Shown here in pieces: positions 10,415 through 20,889 of a stretch of 64,000 nt of DNA (its first letter is position 1; each line of letters opens with the position of its first letter). The DNA comes from Ophiobolus disseminans (lineage: Eukaryota; Ascomycota; Dothideomycetes; Pleosporales; Phaeosphaeriaceae): positions 1,439,065 through 1,503,064 of the forward strand of contig MU006216.1 in NCBI GenBank assembly GCA_010093685.1, in the 5' to 3' direction. The position numbers and the translations under genes were made by a program. Below the pieces are notes generated by a model that saw only the letters and a list, made by a program, of their open reading frames with translations, searched no databases and was not told where the DNA came from.

Positions 10415-11889
10415 TCAAGTATAATGCGGAACCTGCCCCTTGTCTCCCTCGACCCCGTCCCTTATCGGCTTGACGCCATTCTCTATCCTCACCTTGCCCT
10501 CTCTCTTAAAGTGCGCCTTCAGCGGCTCCCAGCTCTCCGCATTGTAGTCCTCCTGCACTTTCTGGCACTGCTTGAGGCCCCAATCCGTCACGCCAATCAT
10601 CAAGCAACTCTCAAACATAAACGCCATGCTGCCCTCGCCGACCTTGTTCGGCTTCAACTCCACGTTACTCGCCTTCTCGTGTGTCGCAGCATCGGGTCCG
10701 TGGCCAGACATGATATTATGCAACGACGCGCCAGCAGGTTGAAAGCCCCCACCTGTCTTCGCGTCGTACTGGCCGCCGATGAGACCCATGAACTCAGACA
10801 TCGTGTTGCGGTGATACCATGGCGGGCGAAACGTATCCTCGGCGACCAGCCATCGTGGTGGGAAGATGACGAAATCAGCAACCGCTGTGCCTACATGTGC
10901 CGTCTGCGACGTGAGCACCGTGTAGATGGACGGATCAGGATGATCAAACGATACCGAGCCGATAGTGTTGAAGCGCCCGAGATCGTACTTGTATGGGTAA
11001 TACAATCCATGCCAGGCCACAACATCAAACGGCGTCTGCGTCTGTTTTGCCGCATACAAGTGTCCCGCAAACTTGCCCAGCACGTACCACTCCGACTCGG
11101 TATCTTCGTCAAAGTCGGCGACAGGGGCCTGGAAGTCTCTCGCATTGGCGAGGCAATTGCTCCCAATGGGACCGAGTTCAGGCAGCTGGAAATGGCCCTC
11201 GTATAGCTCGAGGATGTAGCCGCGCACGGGGCCGTCGGGCAGCGTGACGCGGTACCGTATGCCGCGCGGGATGACACAGATTTCGTTGGGGCGCACGACG
11301 AGGCGGCCCAGCTCGGTTTGGATATCGAGGACGCCGTGTTGGGGCACGATGAGGAAGTCGCCGTCGGCCGAGTAGAATGCTTCGTTTGCTTCCATGTCTT
11401 TTCCGGCGGCGTAGATGAAGTAGCCCACGCCTGTCTTTGTGGTGGGGTCGCCGTTGCCGGCTACGAGATGCAGTGAGTGTACCCAGTCGACTGTCTCGTC
11501 GAGGTCGAAGGGGTCCCATCGTAGCTGGTTTGGGATGAAGTGTATCTTCTCCCATGGCTTGTTCTCTGGGTTTGTGTTGTAGGTCTTGGATTCACGGGGC
11601 TCGAAGTTGCTGTGCCCGCATGACGGTAGGACTCTGTAAAGCCATGTCTGTTGGTTCTCGTGCCGTGGCGCTGTGAAGGCGGTCCCAGAGAGCTTCTCTG
11701 CGTAAAGGCCGTACGGTGGCTTTTGTGGCGAGTTTGCGCCAATTGGAAGAGCACCTTCTACTGCTTCAGTTCTTTAGATTTATCAGTATATCGTTTTGAT
11801 ATTTTGAGGGCATGTACACACTCGTGGTAGGAGTTGAAACCATTCTGGTACCGATACTTCTCCTTGAAGGCAAACTGTGTCAATGGCAT
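10415..11889 (-). CDS. hmgA: Homogentisate 1,2-dioxygenase
   Basis: Two exons with a 50-base intron at 11772-11821 encode 474 aa. The N-terminus (MPLTQFAFKEKYRYQNGFNS, then YHETEAVEGALP) matches fungal homogentisate dioxygenases. The iron ligands are visible: His and Glu in YHRNTMSEFMG and the second His in LHNIMSGHGPD. The enzyme opens the ring of homogentisate to maleylacetoacetate in tyrosine, phenylalanine and phenylacetate breakdown. Its divergent neighbour encodes fumarylacetoacetase, two steps later in the same pathway, so the two probably share regulation from the 598-base gap between them. The stop lies close to the convergent leo1 3' end. Confidence 0.97.
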
Positions 11890-12487
11890 CGTGGCTTTTT
11901 CGTAGCTGGGTACAGAGCCTCAAGGCAGTAAAGTGTATATTCACGCGATCAAGCGCTTCCAGAGAATGGTATACCTGATTATATCAAGCGGTGCTGTTCG
12001 GAAATCGTTGGAAGGGATCGCCAAACTTCTTTTCACAAGCCCCAACTCGGCTACAGCTTTCTGCGCAGTGCGGCAATGTGCGGCTCGTCATTCCGCTGTC
12101 ACACGCGTATGCAAGCACAGAGCGGAGGAATGTTGCATGATCTGGAACCGCCGAACAAACATGGTCGTCGGCTTACCCCACACGCGACTGGGTAATGGCG
12201 GAAGCGTTCCGTCTCCGCGTCCATCCCCACTTCCGTCACAAAGCGTCACTGCAGAGCGAGCAACGAATGCTGGGCGACAGCTCCTTCGTACGGAACCACC
12301 ATTCCGAGAGTAGTGGGATTTTCAGAGGTTATTGAGACTGAAAGTCACACATTTTTGTGTTTTCGAACGACTCTCGTACTCGAATAGCAAACAGACAGTC
12401 AGTACGACCTTGGACTTCGACGGATCCCAAATTGTTGTATCGATTTTCAGTATTGCAGAAAGAGTCGGAGAAACCACAGTTCACATC
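11890..12487. promoter_or_regulatory. Shared divergent promoter of hmgA and fahA
   Basis: This 598-base gap between the divergent starts of homogentisate dioxygenase and fumarylacetoacetase is the likely bidirectional control region of the catabolic pair. In Aspergillus the pathway is induced by aromatic substrates through a Zn2Cys6 regulator. I could not assign a specific binding site here. Confidence 0.6.
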
Positions 12488-13843
12488 ATGGCCTCGTTAC
12501 GATCTTGGTTTAGCATTCCTCGTGGATCACACTTCTCACTAGCGAATATACCCTTTGGCATCATCTCGACCGCGTCTTCCAATTCGCCGCGCGTAGCTGT
12601 AGCCATTGGAGAGTACGCACTCGATCTCGAAGCATTTGCAGCAAACAATGGCTTCTCAGCTCTATCGATCATCCAACCCCATCAGAAAGTCTTCTCCGAG
12701 CCGTCATTGAACGCATTTGCAGCATTGGGCCGGCCTATCCACTCTGTCGTAAGGAAGTACATCCAAAGCGTCTTCACAGTAGAGACACCGTACCCGGACG
12801 TTTTGAAGAACAACTCCACATTGCAAAAGCAAGTTCTCATCCCACTCAAAGATATCAAAGCCCATCTTCCGTTCAGAATAGGTGACTACACAGACTTTTT
12901 CGCTGGCTTGAACCATGCCTACAACTGCGGCGTCATTTTCAGAGGCCCACAGAATGCTCTGCAACCAAACTATAAACATCTCCCAGTCGGCTACCACGGA
13001 AGAGCGTCATCAGTAGTCCCATCAGGAACGCCGATACGGAGGCCAAACGGACAGATCCTGCTCAACCCTACTGCAGAGAAGAAGACACCCACGTTCTCGC
13101 CTTGCAAGAAGTTGGATATCGAACTGGAGCTCGGTGCTTTTGTATGTGGCTCAAATGAGCAAGGAGTACCAATCCCGATCGAAAAGGCAGAAGAGAATTT
13201 GTTTGGCGTGGTGCTTATGAACGACTGGTCCGCGCGAGATATCCAAGCCTGGGAGTACGTTCCTCTTGGGCCATTCAACGCGAAGAACTTTGGAACTACC
13301 ATAAGTACATGGGTTGTGCTTGCGGATGCACTCGAGCCATTCAAAACCAAGGGTCTCGAGAATGATGCCGAGGTGCTTCCCTACCTCAAAGAGAAGAATG
13401 AGAAAACAGTGTACGACATCAACCTTGAAGTCGACGTTAAGAGTAAGCCTTCGGGTCATCTTTGATTCTTCTTTTGCTAATGAACGCCAGCCTCATCCGG
13501 CAACACAACAACAATTTCAAAAGTCAACGCACGGAACCTGCTTTGGTCGTTTCCCCAAATGCTTACACATCACACCATCACTGGATGTCCATTCCATCCA
13601 GGAGATCTACTCGGATCAGGCACCATCAGCGGCACCACTGCCGCGGAGTATGGTAGCTTCATCGAGCAGAGCCAAAATGGAAAAGAGCAAATATCACTAA
13701 GTGGAGGAGAGAAGCGAACGTTCTTAGAAGATGGTGATGAAATCACGATTCGGGGCGTCTGTGGTGCGGATGAGGAAGCTCTTGTTGGATTTGGGGAGTG
13801 TATTGGGCGGATTGAGCCTTCGTTGGGATTGAAATTTGATTGA
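12488..13843 (+). CDS. fahA: Fumarylacetoacetase
   Basis: Two exons with a 48-base intron at 13443-13490 encode 435 aa. Characteristic blocks are all present: DYTDFFAGLNHAYNCGVIFRG with the metal Asp and catalytic His, LPVGYHGRASSVVPSG, DIELELGAFV with the metal-binding Glu residues, NDWSARDIQAWEYVPLGPF with the metal-binding Asp, and GTISGTTAAEYGSFIE near the end. It splits fumarylacetoacetate into fumarate and acetoacetate, the last step of homogentisate breakdown. The frame stays open upstream of the ATG at 12488, but the leader residues are not conserved-looking, so 12488 (MASLRSWF) is chosen. It pairs with hmgA across a shared promoter. Maleylacetoacetate isomerase is not nearby. Confidence 0.97.
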
Positions 13844-14897
13844 GGTACCTAGGTATGTATTCGGGGTGGGCGCTCGTGGCTGGAATGCAAATCGCGACAT
13901 AGTATCCGGATCACTGCTAGAGGCAGTTGTTCAATCCATAGCTTAGTCCGTTCTGCACTTCACTATCTGCTCCAGTGTGTTGAAACATTATTAAATTAGG
14001 ATCACGGGCAATTTTACTTACAGCGTAAATTGGAAGTAGTTTACTGTCGGTATACACACGTAGGGTGGGCACACACACACGTTGTGTCGTCCAACGAGGC
14101 CCAACGTACCGCCTCGATCCGGTTTCGGTCCGACTCGCGGCCGAGCTCAGGTATACCTTCGTAGCACCCACGTTCATAAATCAAAAATACCAATACCAAG
14201 TCACCGGAAGAACCTCATTGTTGTTATTCACCCGTACGATCGTACAAGGCCTACCAACAATTACTGTCAGGAACGGCAACCCTGTATATCCTCACAATAT
14301 TCTTAGCAAATTATTCCTTATACAAAACGTCTTTGAGTGTAGACAGGCTATCGTATACTACATAATCATTGCAATACTTGTGCTTCTTTCATCTATAGTG
14401 CAACAAATACGAACTCCTTCATGTACTGACCTCGGGAGCTACATGAGAGACGCATGTGTCTATCCAAATGCAGCTAGTGGATATGACCTCACTCCACACC
14501 TGGGCAGCGCAACTTCCCCGCACCACGCTACCATTTAGCCCCGAGAAGACACCATCTGCGGTCAGATTCCGCGAAGCCGCCGACAAACACCACTCATTGC
14601 GCACGATGCAAGGGTCCACTCTTCCACTTTGAGTAGTGGCCGAATGACGGCCCAGTCAGATGCAAGCTAAAATTGCTGAGGTGGACTCGGCGAGCACCGT
14701 TGTCGAAGCTAGAAACAATCCTGCGTCTGTGAAGGAGAAATGTTTTGCGGAAGGGCCGTAAGCGAAGGGCAGATCGCGCATCAGGTATAAGTGCACTTCC
14801 CTCCCATTCAAATTGTAGATGCAGGTCTAGATTCACATCATTGCTCATTTGTCTTTCGACATCATACCCTCGAGCGTAAGGCTTGCCTATAACCGTC
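13844..14897. other. Intergenic, upstream of the CYP504 gene
   Basis: About 1 kb with no convincing gene. It contains one copy of the perfect palindrome TACCTAGGTA at 13846-13855, just after the fahA stop, and a long chance frame at 14065-14538 that I reject. The right part is the promoter of the P450 gene. Confidence 0.5.
13846..13855. repeat. Palindrome TACCTAGGTA, copy 1
   Basis: Perfect 10-base palindrome just after the fahA stop. The same word recurs at 27174, 31605 and 37519. Confidence 0.7.
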
Positions 14898-16571
14898 ATG
14901 ACGATACCAATCTACATTGCCGGAGTGGCTGTCTTGGGCTTCTTTCTCTACAAGTTGCTCTACGGAACAGATACGCCACATATCAAAGGCCTCCCGGAAG
15001 TCCCTGGTCAGCCTCTGTTTGGAAGTCTGTTCGAACTCGGCACGAACCATGCGAAAGTAGCTCAAGGATGGGCGAAAAAGTACGGTCCTGTTTTCCAGGT
15101 GCGGATGGGAAATAAGGTAAGATTACTAACCCTCGAGACTGAAGAGGAAGTGTATTGACAACAGCCGTAGAGGATTGTCTTTGCGAACTCTTTCGACTCG
15201 GTGCGACATCTGTGGATCACAAACCAATCCGCATTGATCTCTCGACCGATGCTCCATACCTTCCACAAAGTCGTCTCCTCATCACAAGGTTTCACAATCG
15301 GTACTTCGCCATGGGACGAGTCCTGCAAGAACCGCCGCAAAGCCGCTGCGACTGCACTAAATCGACCAGCTGTGCAATCGTATATGCCCCTCATCGATCT
15401 CGAGTCCATGGTCTCTATCAGGGAGCTACTACACGACAGTAAGGGCGGCGAGATAGATCTCGACCCTCGGGCATACTGGCAGCGGTACGCACTCAACACA
15501 AGTTTGACACTGAATTACGGATACCGAATCGATGGAGATAAGAACGCACCACTACTAAAGGAGATCGTAGATGTTGAGCGAGGAGTGGGAAACTTCCGGT
15601 CTACAAGCAACAACTGGCAAGATTACGTTCCGTTATTGCGACTCTTTCCCAGCCAAAGCAATGAGGCGATCAAGTTCAGAGAGCGAAGAGATGTGTACAT
15701 GGACCGACTACTCGACACACTACAAGAGAAGATTAAGAAGGGTACAGACAAGCCATGCATTACAGGAAACATCATCAAAGACCCAGAAGCAAAGCTGAAC
15801 AGAGGTAAGCCCATTCTTTCTCCGTCTCACCATGCACACTCATACTAAACCACGACCACAGCCGAGCTCAAATCAATCTGCCTAACCATGGTCTCCGCCG
15901 GCCTCGACACCGTCCCGGGTAACCTCATCATGGGCATAGCCTACCTCGCCACGCCGGCGGGCCAAAAGATCCAAAAGCGCGCCCACGCTGAGATCCTCAA
16001 AGTCTACCCCAACAACGACGCCTGGGAGCGCTGCCTCCACGAAGAAAAAATCCCATACATCACCGCGCTCTACAAGGAAATACTGCGCTACTGGACTGTC
16101 ATCCCCATCTGCCTCCCGCGCACGAGTATCAAGGACATTGAGTGGAAAGGCGTCATTATCCCCGCCGGAACTACTTTCTATATGAATGCCTATGCTGCAG
16201 ATTACGATGACACGCACTTTTTTAATCCCGGCGAGTTCAATCCAGAGCGCTACCTCGACGTGCCCGACGGCGCGGGGACGCCGCATTACGGCTATGGCGC
16301 AGGCTCGCGTATGTGCGTGGGTAGTCATCTGGCGAACAGGGAGCTGTTCACTGCGTTTGTCAGGCTCATCAGCGCGTTTGAGTTCACGCCGCCTGTGGAC
16401 CCGAAGGACGAGCCGGTTATGGACTGTCTGGACGCGAACAGCATTCCGACGAGTTTGACGATGGAGCCCAAGTATTTTAAGGTGGGGTTCAAGCCGAGGG
16501 ATCGGAAGAAGTTGGATAGGTGGTTGAAGGAGAGCGAAGAGAGGACGAGGGAGTTGATGAGTGGGTTTTGA
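14898..16571 (+). CDS. phacA: Cytochrome P450 CYP504 family, phenylacetate hydroxylase
   Basis: Three exons (introns 15117-15170 and 15805-15861) encode 520 aa. An N-terminal hydrophobic anchor (IYIAGVAVLGFFLYKLLY) is followed by the Pro-rich hinge. P450 motifs are intact: I-helix SAGLDTVPGN, ExxR in KEILRYW, PERYLD, and heme loop YGYGAGSRMCVGSH with the axial Cys. Long blocks such as GFTIGTSPWDESCK and ALNTSLTLNYGYRI match what I know of CYP504 enzymes, which hydroxylate phenylacetate (PhacA) or its 3-/4-hydroxy derivatives (PhacB) on the way to homogentisate. Placement beside hmgA and fahA supports this. The choice of A-type over B-type rests on remembered family resemblance and could be wrong. 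Start is the ATG at 14898. Confidence 0.88.
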
Positions 16572-17078
16572 TCGTGCTTTTGTTGGGTGCAGGTATCTTC
16601 ATTTCATATCCTGTATATCCTCAAAGTACTTGCCACCTTATACTGCATGCCTCTTAGTACCGTGTCTTCCTCTAGGTTATGCTATGGAAGAGATGAGTTA
16701 TGCCGCAAAGGCCTATGTCGCCGCCTAATGCCACACACTGTACGACCTAGCCAGATAGAGAACTGGCCAAAATCTTATCTAAGTCCAGACGACGAATGCG
16801 ATGACCCTTGCGCAGAGCTGTGTGAAGATGCGGGCTCATGGGAGATGGTATTTGACTAGGTTGCATTAACAGATTTGTCATTTCACATGAGCGCATTTGA
16901 GAGCCTGAAGGTTGTAGAGTGGTAGCTAAAATTTGCTACTAGTCGATGCCATGAGCGGCGATCGAAGCCTATTGAGGCATGTTTGGGTATATTCCTGATC
17001 GAACAACCACATATGAATCCACCCAATGAAGAGCATTGGCAAGAAAAATGCCTCCAGGATGGGCTTCCAGGGCCCTTG
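16572..17078. other. Intergenic between convergent phacA and cus2
   Basis: 3' flanks of two convergent genes. The only frames present are short and overlapping. Nothing else is recognisable. Confidence 0.5.
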
Positions 17079-18161
17079 CTAGACCTTTTCCACAAGCTCT
17101 TTCTCCGCCCGCTCCCTCTCCGCCCTCTCCTCGTCCGAACTAGTCGGCTCCTCAGCGCGAGGGGCCTTTTTGAACTTCTGGCGGTCTTCGGCGATAGTGA
17201 CCTCGAGCTTGCGTTTGGCAAAGCTGCGACCGTTGTTGGCTTTGGCGAACTGCTCGGCAGACTCGAACTCGCGGAACCGGATGGTGCATATGCCGTCTTT
17301 CTCCCTGTCGAAGAGCGTGACGTTGGTGACGTCGCCGAACTTCTCGGCCTCGTCGCGCATATCCTCCTTGATCTCGAGATAGGCTTCGACGTCTTCATCC
17401 AGCTCCTCAAGGGTGAAGGCATGCTTGACGATGCAGACCTTGGCCCACTTGTTCTTCTTGGGCGCAAAAGCCTCCTTCACCTCTTCCTCGTTGTCGGACC
17501 ACTCGGCTAGTTTACTGTCGCTAGATTAGACCCCGCTTTTACGTCGAAGGTGAGAGACTCACCGATTGAGATCAGCACGGTTGCGCTCAGAAGCCTTCTT
17601 GTCCTTGCGCGTGAGCTTCGAGACGATCTCATCTGCATCCTTGTTGCGCTTGTACGACATATCGGCTGGCTTGACGCGAATGGTACCATTGTTCTGCTCT
17701 TCAATGCGGAACCAGTAATCGTCTAGCATTTGCGTGGCTAGGTCGATGGAGGCTGCTTTGAAGTAGACGATCAATGCCTGGCCATTGAATTCGCCCGAAT
17801 CGTCGGTGTACATCTTGATACGCTTATTGCCGTCGGCGCCCTGGTCAATGATGCCGTACTTGGAGAAGACGTCTTCGAGCTCGTCCTCGTTGGTGTCGTG
17901 GGGCAGGTTGGTGACAAAGATGGCGCGGTTCTCTTGAACCTTGGGCTTCTTGACGACCTGTGTGAACAGCCTGTTAGCGCCTGGAAGTCATGACCAGGGC
18001 GGGGTACATACCTCTGTGTCCTGAGCATTCTTGCGCTTCTTGCTAGTCTGGGGCTCGCTGACGGGGTCGATCGGAGAGGCAGAATCGCCCACGCGCACGC
18101 CGGTCTCGGCCAAGAAGTCCTCAAACTCTTGCTCCAAGGCTGCCGCATGATCCTTATCCAT
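17079..18161 (-). CDS. cus2: Cus2/Tat-SF1-like U2 snRNP splicing factor
   Basis: Three exons (introns 17515-17562 and 17958-18011) encode 326 aa. After an acidic N-terminus (DHAAALEQEFEDFLAETG) comes a first RRM with RNP2 RAIFVTNLPHDT and the RNP1-like strand QALIVYFK. A linker rich in Lys/Arg follows, then a second RRM beginning KVCIVKHAFTLEELDED and ending KRKLEVTIAEDRQKFKK. This second RRM is of the UHM type, as in Tat-SF1 and Cus2, where it binds SF3b155; the RxF-like signature sits in TIRFREFESAEQFAK. The C-terminus is Glu/Arg-rich. The protein helps U2 snRNP adopt its active fold in pre-spliceosomes. Confidence 0.9.
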
Positions 18162-19541
18162 CGTGGGGATGGGTCCTGAGTGTCGGTGCGAAAGAGCTGT
18201 AAACTGGAAGGTATTAGACACTGTCGCGAAGACCTTCAAAATGCGCGTTCACGCAAAAACAAAGAGGCTGCTGTTGTTGGCTTCGCTGTTGGGGCTGTGG
18301 CGGTCGAAGTTGGAGTTCAGGTGTTGCTGTTGCGGCCAAAGTTGGAGCTTAAGTGGGGCGGCGGCGACGAGGTTTCTCCGGGGCCGGTCAGCTGCCTTGC
18401 GCGCTCAAGAAGCCCTTCGAGGGACCCTGGGGGTATTCACTGCGTTTCCGGGACCTTGCACGTGATGGTGGTGCTGTGCGAGCGTCTCCAGCGGTGGACA
18501 TGCACACAAGTATCCAAAGTGCTTGCGCGTTCTTTCGAGGACGTGCGATGGCGCGGTAGCTTGTTGAAGGCCAGAGTGTCTCAGGGACCGCCGGGCGATG
18601 GCCTCAAGAGAGTTGCTCGAGGCTCGCTGTACAAGACATCGGTCGTTAGTCTTCTCTCGAAGGGCAAGCCTTCCGGTGACGCCATCTCGAGGGCGTGGAT
18701 ATCACCTACTCAGCGCTATGGCGAGATGTAGCGGACTCTGGAGTCGTATCGTAGAGGCGTGGATGGGCGGGTTGATGAGCGGACGTCAAGGCGTTGTTAG
18801 AGCAGAGGTGGAGTGATGCAAGCAGGCGCTCTGCAGCTTTCCCGAGTGTCTTGCTTGGCGGAAACAAGCATCAGCGGCCCGCATCGGCTTCGCACTTGCG
18901 GCACCATTGCCTTCCGAAGCAGGAACTCATACGCCTCAATACATCAAACAAGCACACCCGGTAGAGGCTTGCGTGTGGAATGGTGCAAATAGAAGTAAAC
19001 ATGCAGAGAAAGAAATATAACGATAATGCTTTCTCGTCTCTTTGTGACGCCAATACTATGCCGACAGTCGAGTCGGCAGCATGCCTCTCGGTATGTCACG
19101 AAAGCCTTCCCGGGAGATAAAAACACGCTATCCTATATGTCTACAGGTGACTTTTAGGATCCAGGACACTTTTTACATACGTAGATATAGTCGCCAAGCT
19201 CAGCCTTTTCACAACCCTCACGACTTCGACAAGCGTACGCGACTCAATTGGGACATACATTTACCTCGCAAGATCTCTTCATCAACACTGCTACCCTGTG
19301 GGTTGATGCACTTTGACATCTGAAACACATTGACCATGCCATCGCTTGACGCATTGGCTTCGCTGCTGGAGCATAGTACACGCAACTGCAAAGGACAATA
19401 AGCCACTGCCAGACTTTTGAAGTATATGCACTGAGTGAATGACCTTAATCGTGATGATTCAGATACATTTACTAAAATCGTCATGTGAAGACCTCAACGA
19501 GTCCCTCTCCAGGGCTCATTCGTTGATGCTGTTGGCCGACT
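18162..19541. other. Intergenic region with one MITE copy
   Basis: About 1.4 kb between the cus2 start and the stop of the peroxiredoxin-like gene. It holds the cus2 promoter and the inverted-repeat element at 19094-19225. The GC-rich frames at 18163-18816 overlap one another and do not resemble any family. Confidence 0.5.
19094..19225 (-). mobile_element. MITE, copy C (132 bp, reversed)
   Basis: Reverse-orientation copy of the elements at 6760-6885 and 31405-31529. The blocks CGAAAGC, CTATCCTATATGTCTACAG, TTTTACATACGTA and TCGCCAAGCT line up with the reverse complement of copy A. The left end TGTCACGAAAGC and the right end (reversed, AGTCGTGAGGG) are the diverged inverted repeats. TA lies at 19092-19093 on the left and TC on the right, consistent with an old TA duplication. 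It is the most diverged of the three copies. Confidence 0.7.
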
Positions 19542-20340
19542 TCAGCGGCCCAAAGCCTTGCAGCCGGCTTCAAAGTCTATCGCCTCGTCCACGCTCTGCA
19601 TAGGACCACCCCACTTGACGACACCTCGCTCGTCGACACCATAAGCACCGCCAGTCTGCCATCGTTTCGCTCCTGCACCCACCTGCTGCCCCCACACGCC
19701 CTCATTCTTGCCAAGCATGACCTGATTGTATCCGTTGCGAGGGTTCAATAGATGACCCCAGTTGGACGTTCCAAGCCCCCACAACGCATAGAGGTCACGG
19801 CTCTCGTCGACCACCATGTCTACATTCCATGCTCCACCGACTTTCCGCAGCCACTCGTCTGTAGCTTGCTGTGTACAGTGGGAGACGGCGATGAAGTGGA
19901 TCGAGGTATGGCGGTTCGCTAAGCTGCGCATGTGGATAAAGAGCTTCTCTGTGACTATGCACCCATCAGCTCATGTTCGCAGCACCGAGGTATTGTTGGG
20001 AAAGCTCACATGGACAGCCGCAATATCTCAAGAACAGGACCACGACTGGTCGGCTGTCCAGCGCGGGGAATTTGAGTTTCGGGTGCGATTGCGCCCTCTC
20101 GCCAATGATGGGTGGCTCGCGAACCGGAGTTTGCGGCGCCGGTGGAGCCTGCCACGAGGAGAACGCCTTCGGCGGCCATTGCATGTTTGCAAAGGGGTTG
20201 GCGAAGCCGCTATCTCCACCTCCTTCTTGTGCGCCTCTCGCATTTCCACCGGCGAAGGGGTTATCTTTGGGTAACGAGAGGTTGCCCAGCCCAGCCTTCT
20301 GCAATGCAATCTTGGTGCCTATCTTGTTCAGGAAAGACAT
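19542..20340 (-). CDS. AhpC/TSA-type peroxiredoxin-like protein
   Basis: Two exons with a 55-base intron at 19955-20009 encode 247 aa. The first 80 residues are Gly/Pro/Asn-rich with NPFAG and ANPF repeats. Then comes the thioredoxin fold of the AhpC/TSA_2 group (PF13911, PRXL2/AAED1 relatives): RPVVVLFLRYCGCPFTEK, where the CGCP motif holds the candidate redox Cys, then SIHFIAVSHCTQQATDEWL, DMVVDESRDLYALWGLG and the late GGAYGVDERGVVKW strand. Fungal members are mostly uncharacterised. A redox role is inferred from the fold. The splice joins Pro-Phe in CGCPF, as expected for the family. Confidence 0.82.
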
Positions 20341-20889
20341 GGCGATTTCGGCGACGTGGTGGTATACGAGGTTGTTGCTTGAGAGTTGGTGTGATTTGGT
20401 GGTGCAGGGTGTGGTTGTACGCAATCAAACGAACGAGATAACGAGTCACAATGGAAGGGCTGAGGAAGCGAACGCTGGGGCGAGCTGACAAGTGTTCGGA
20501 TGTGGCGACATGATTTCGCTTTTCTAGCAACGAGGCGTCGCGATCCTGCAGCTGAAACGGCGCAAGTCGCACGGACTTGGAGCTGAGGTCTGGAAGGATG
20601 GTCGGATAAACTTGCCGTCGAAGTCACAAGATCACGTGAGTACAGTTCGTGGGGAAGGGCATGGAGCTACCAGCGTCACCACCTGCATCAACCAGCATCG
20701 TGCATGCCGTTTGAAACAGTCACTGCGCAATCACTGGTTTTGACGCAAAGGAACACGCTCCATTATGCCATAAGAATGCGTACTAATAGCGCATGTCGGG
20801 TATCTCATAAAATAAAGCTTCCAAAGTTTCCACGACTACAACATGCACTGTTGCCTGCGTGCGAAGTTGCTTCCCGGCCAGAATCTAGG
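20341..20889. other. Intergenic between two leftward genes
   Basis: Promoter of the peroxiredoxin-like gene and 3' flank of the methyltransferase-like gene. No feature recognised. Confidence 0.5.

Noticed and set aside
14065..14538. 157-codon plus-strand frame between fahA and the P450
   Set aside because: No domain or plausible promoter, and atypical composition for this genome's genes.
18163..18816. Long plus-strand frames upstream of cus2
   Set aside because: Three frames overlap in GC-rich promoter DNA, with no splice pattern and no recognisable motif.
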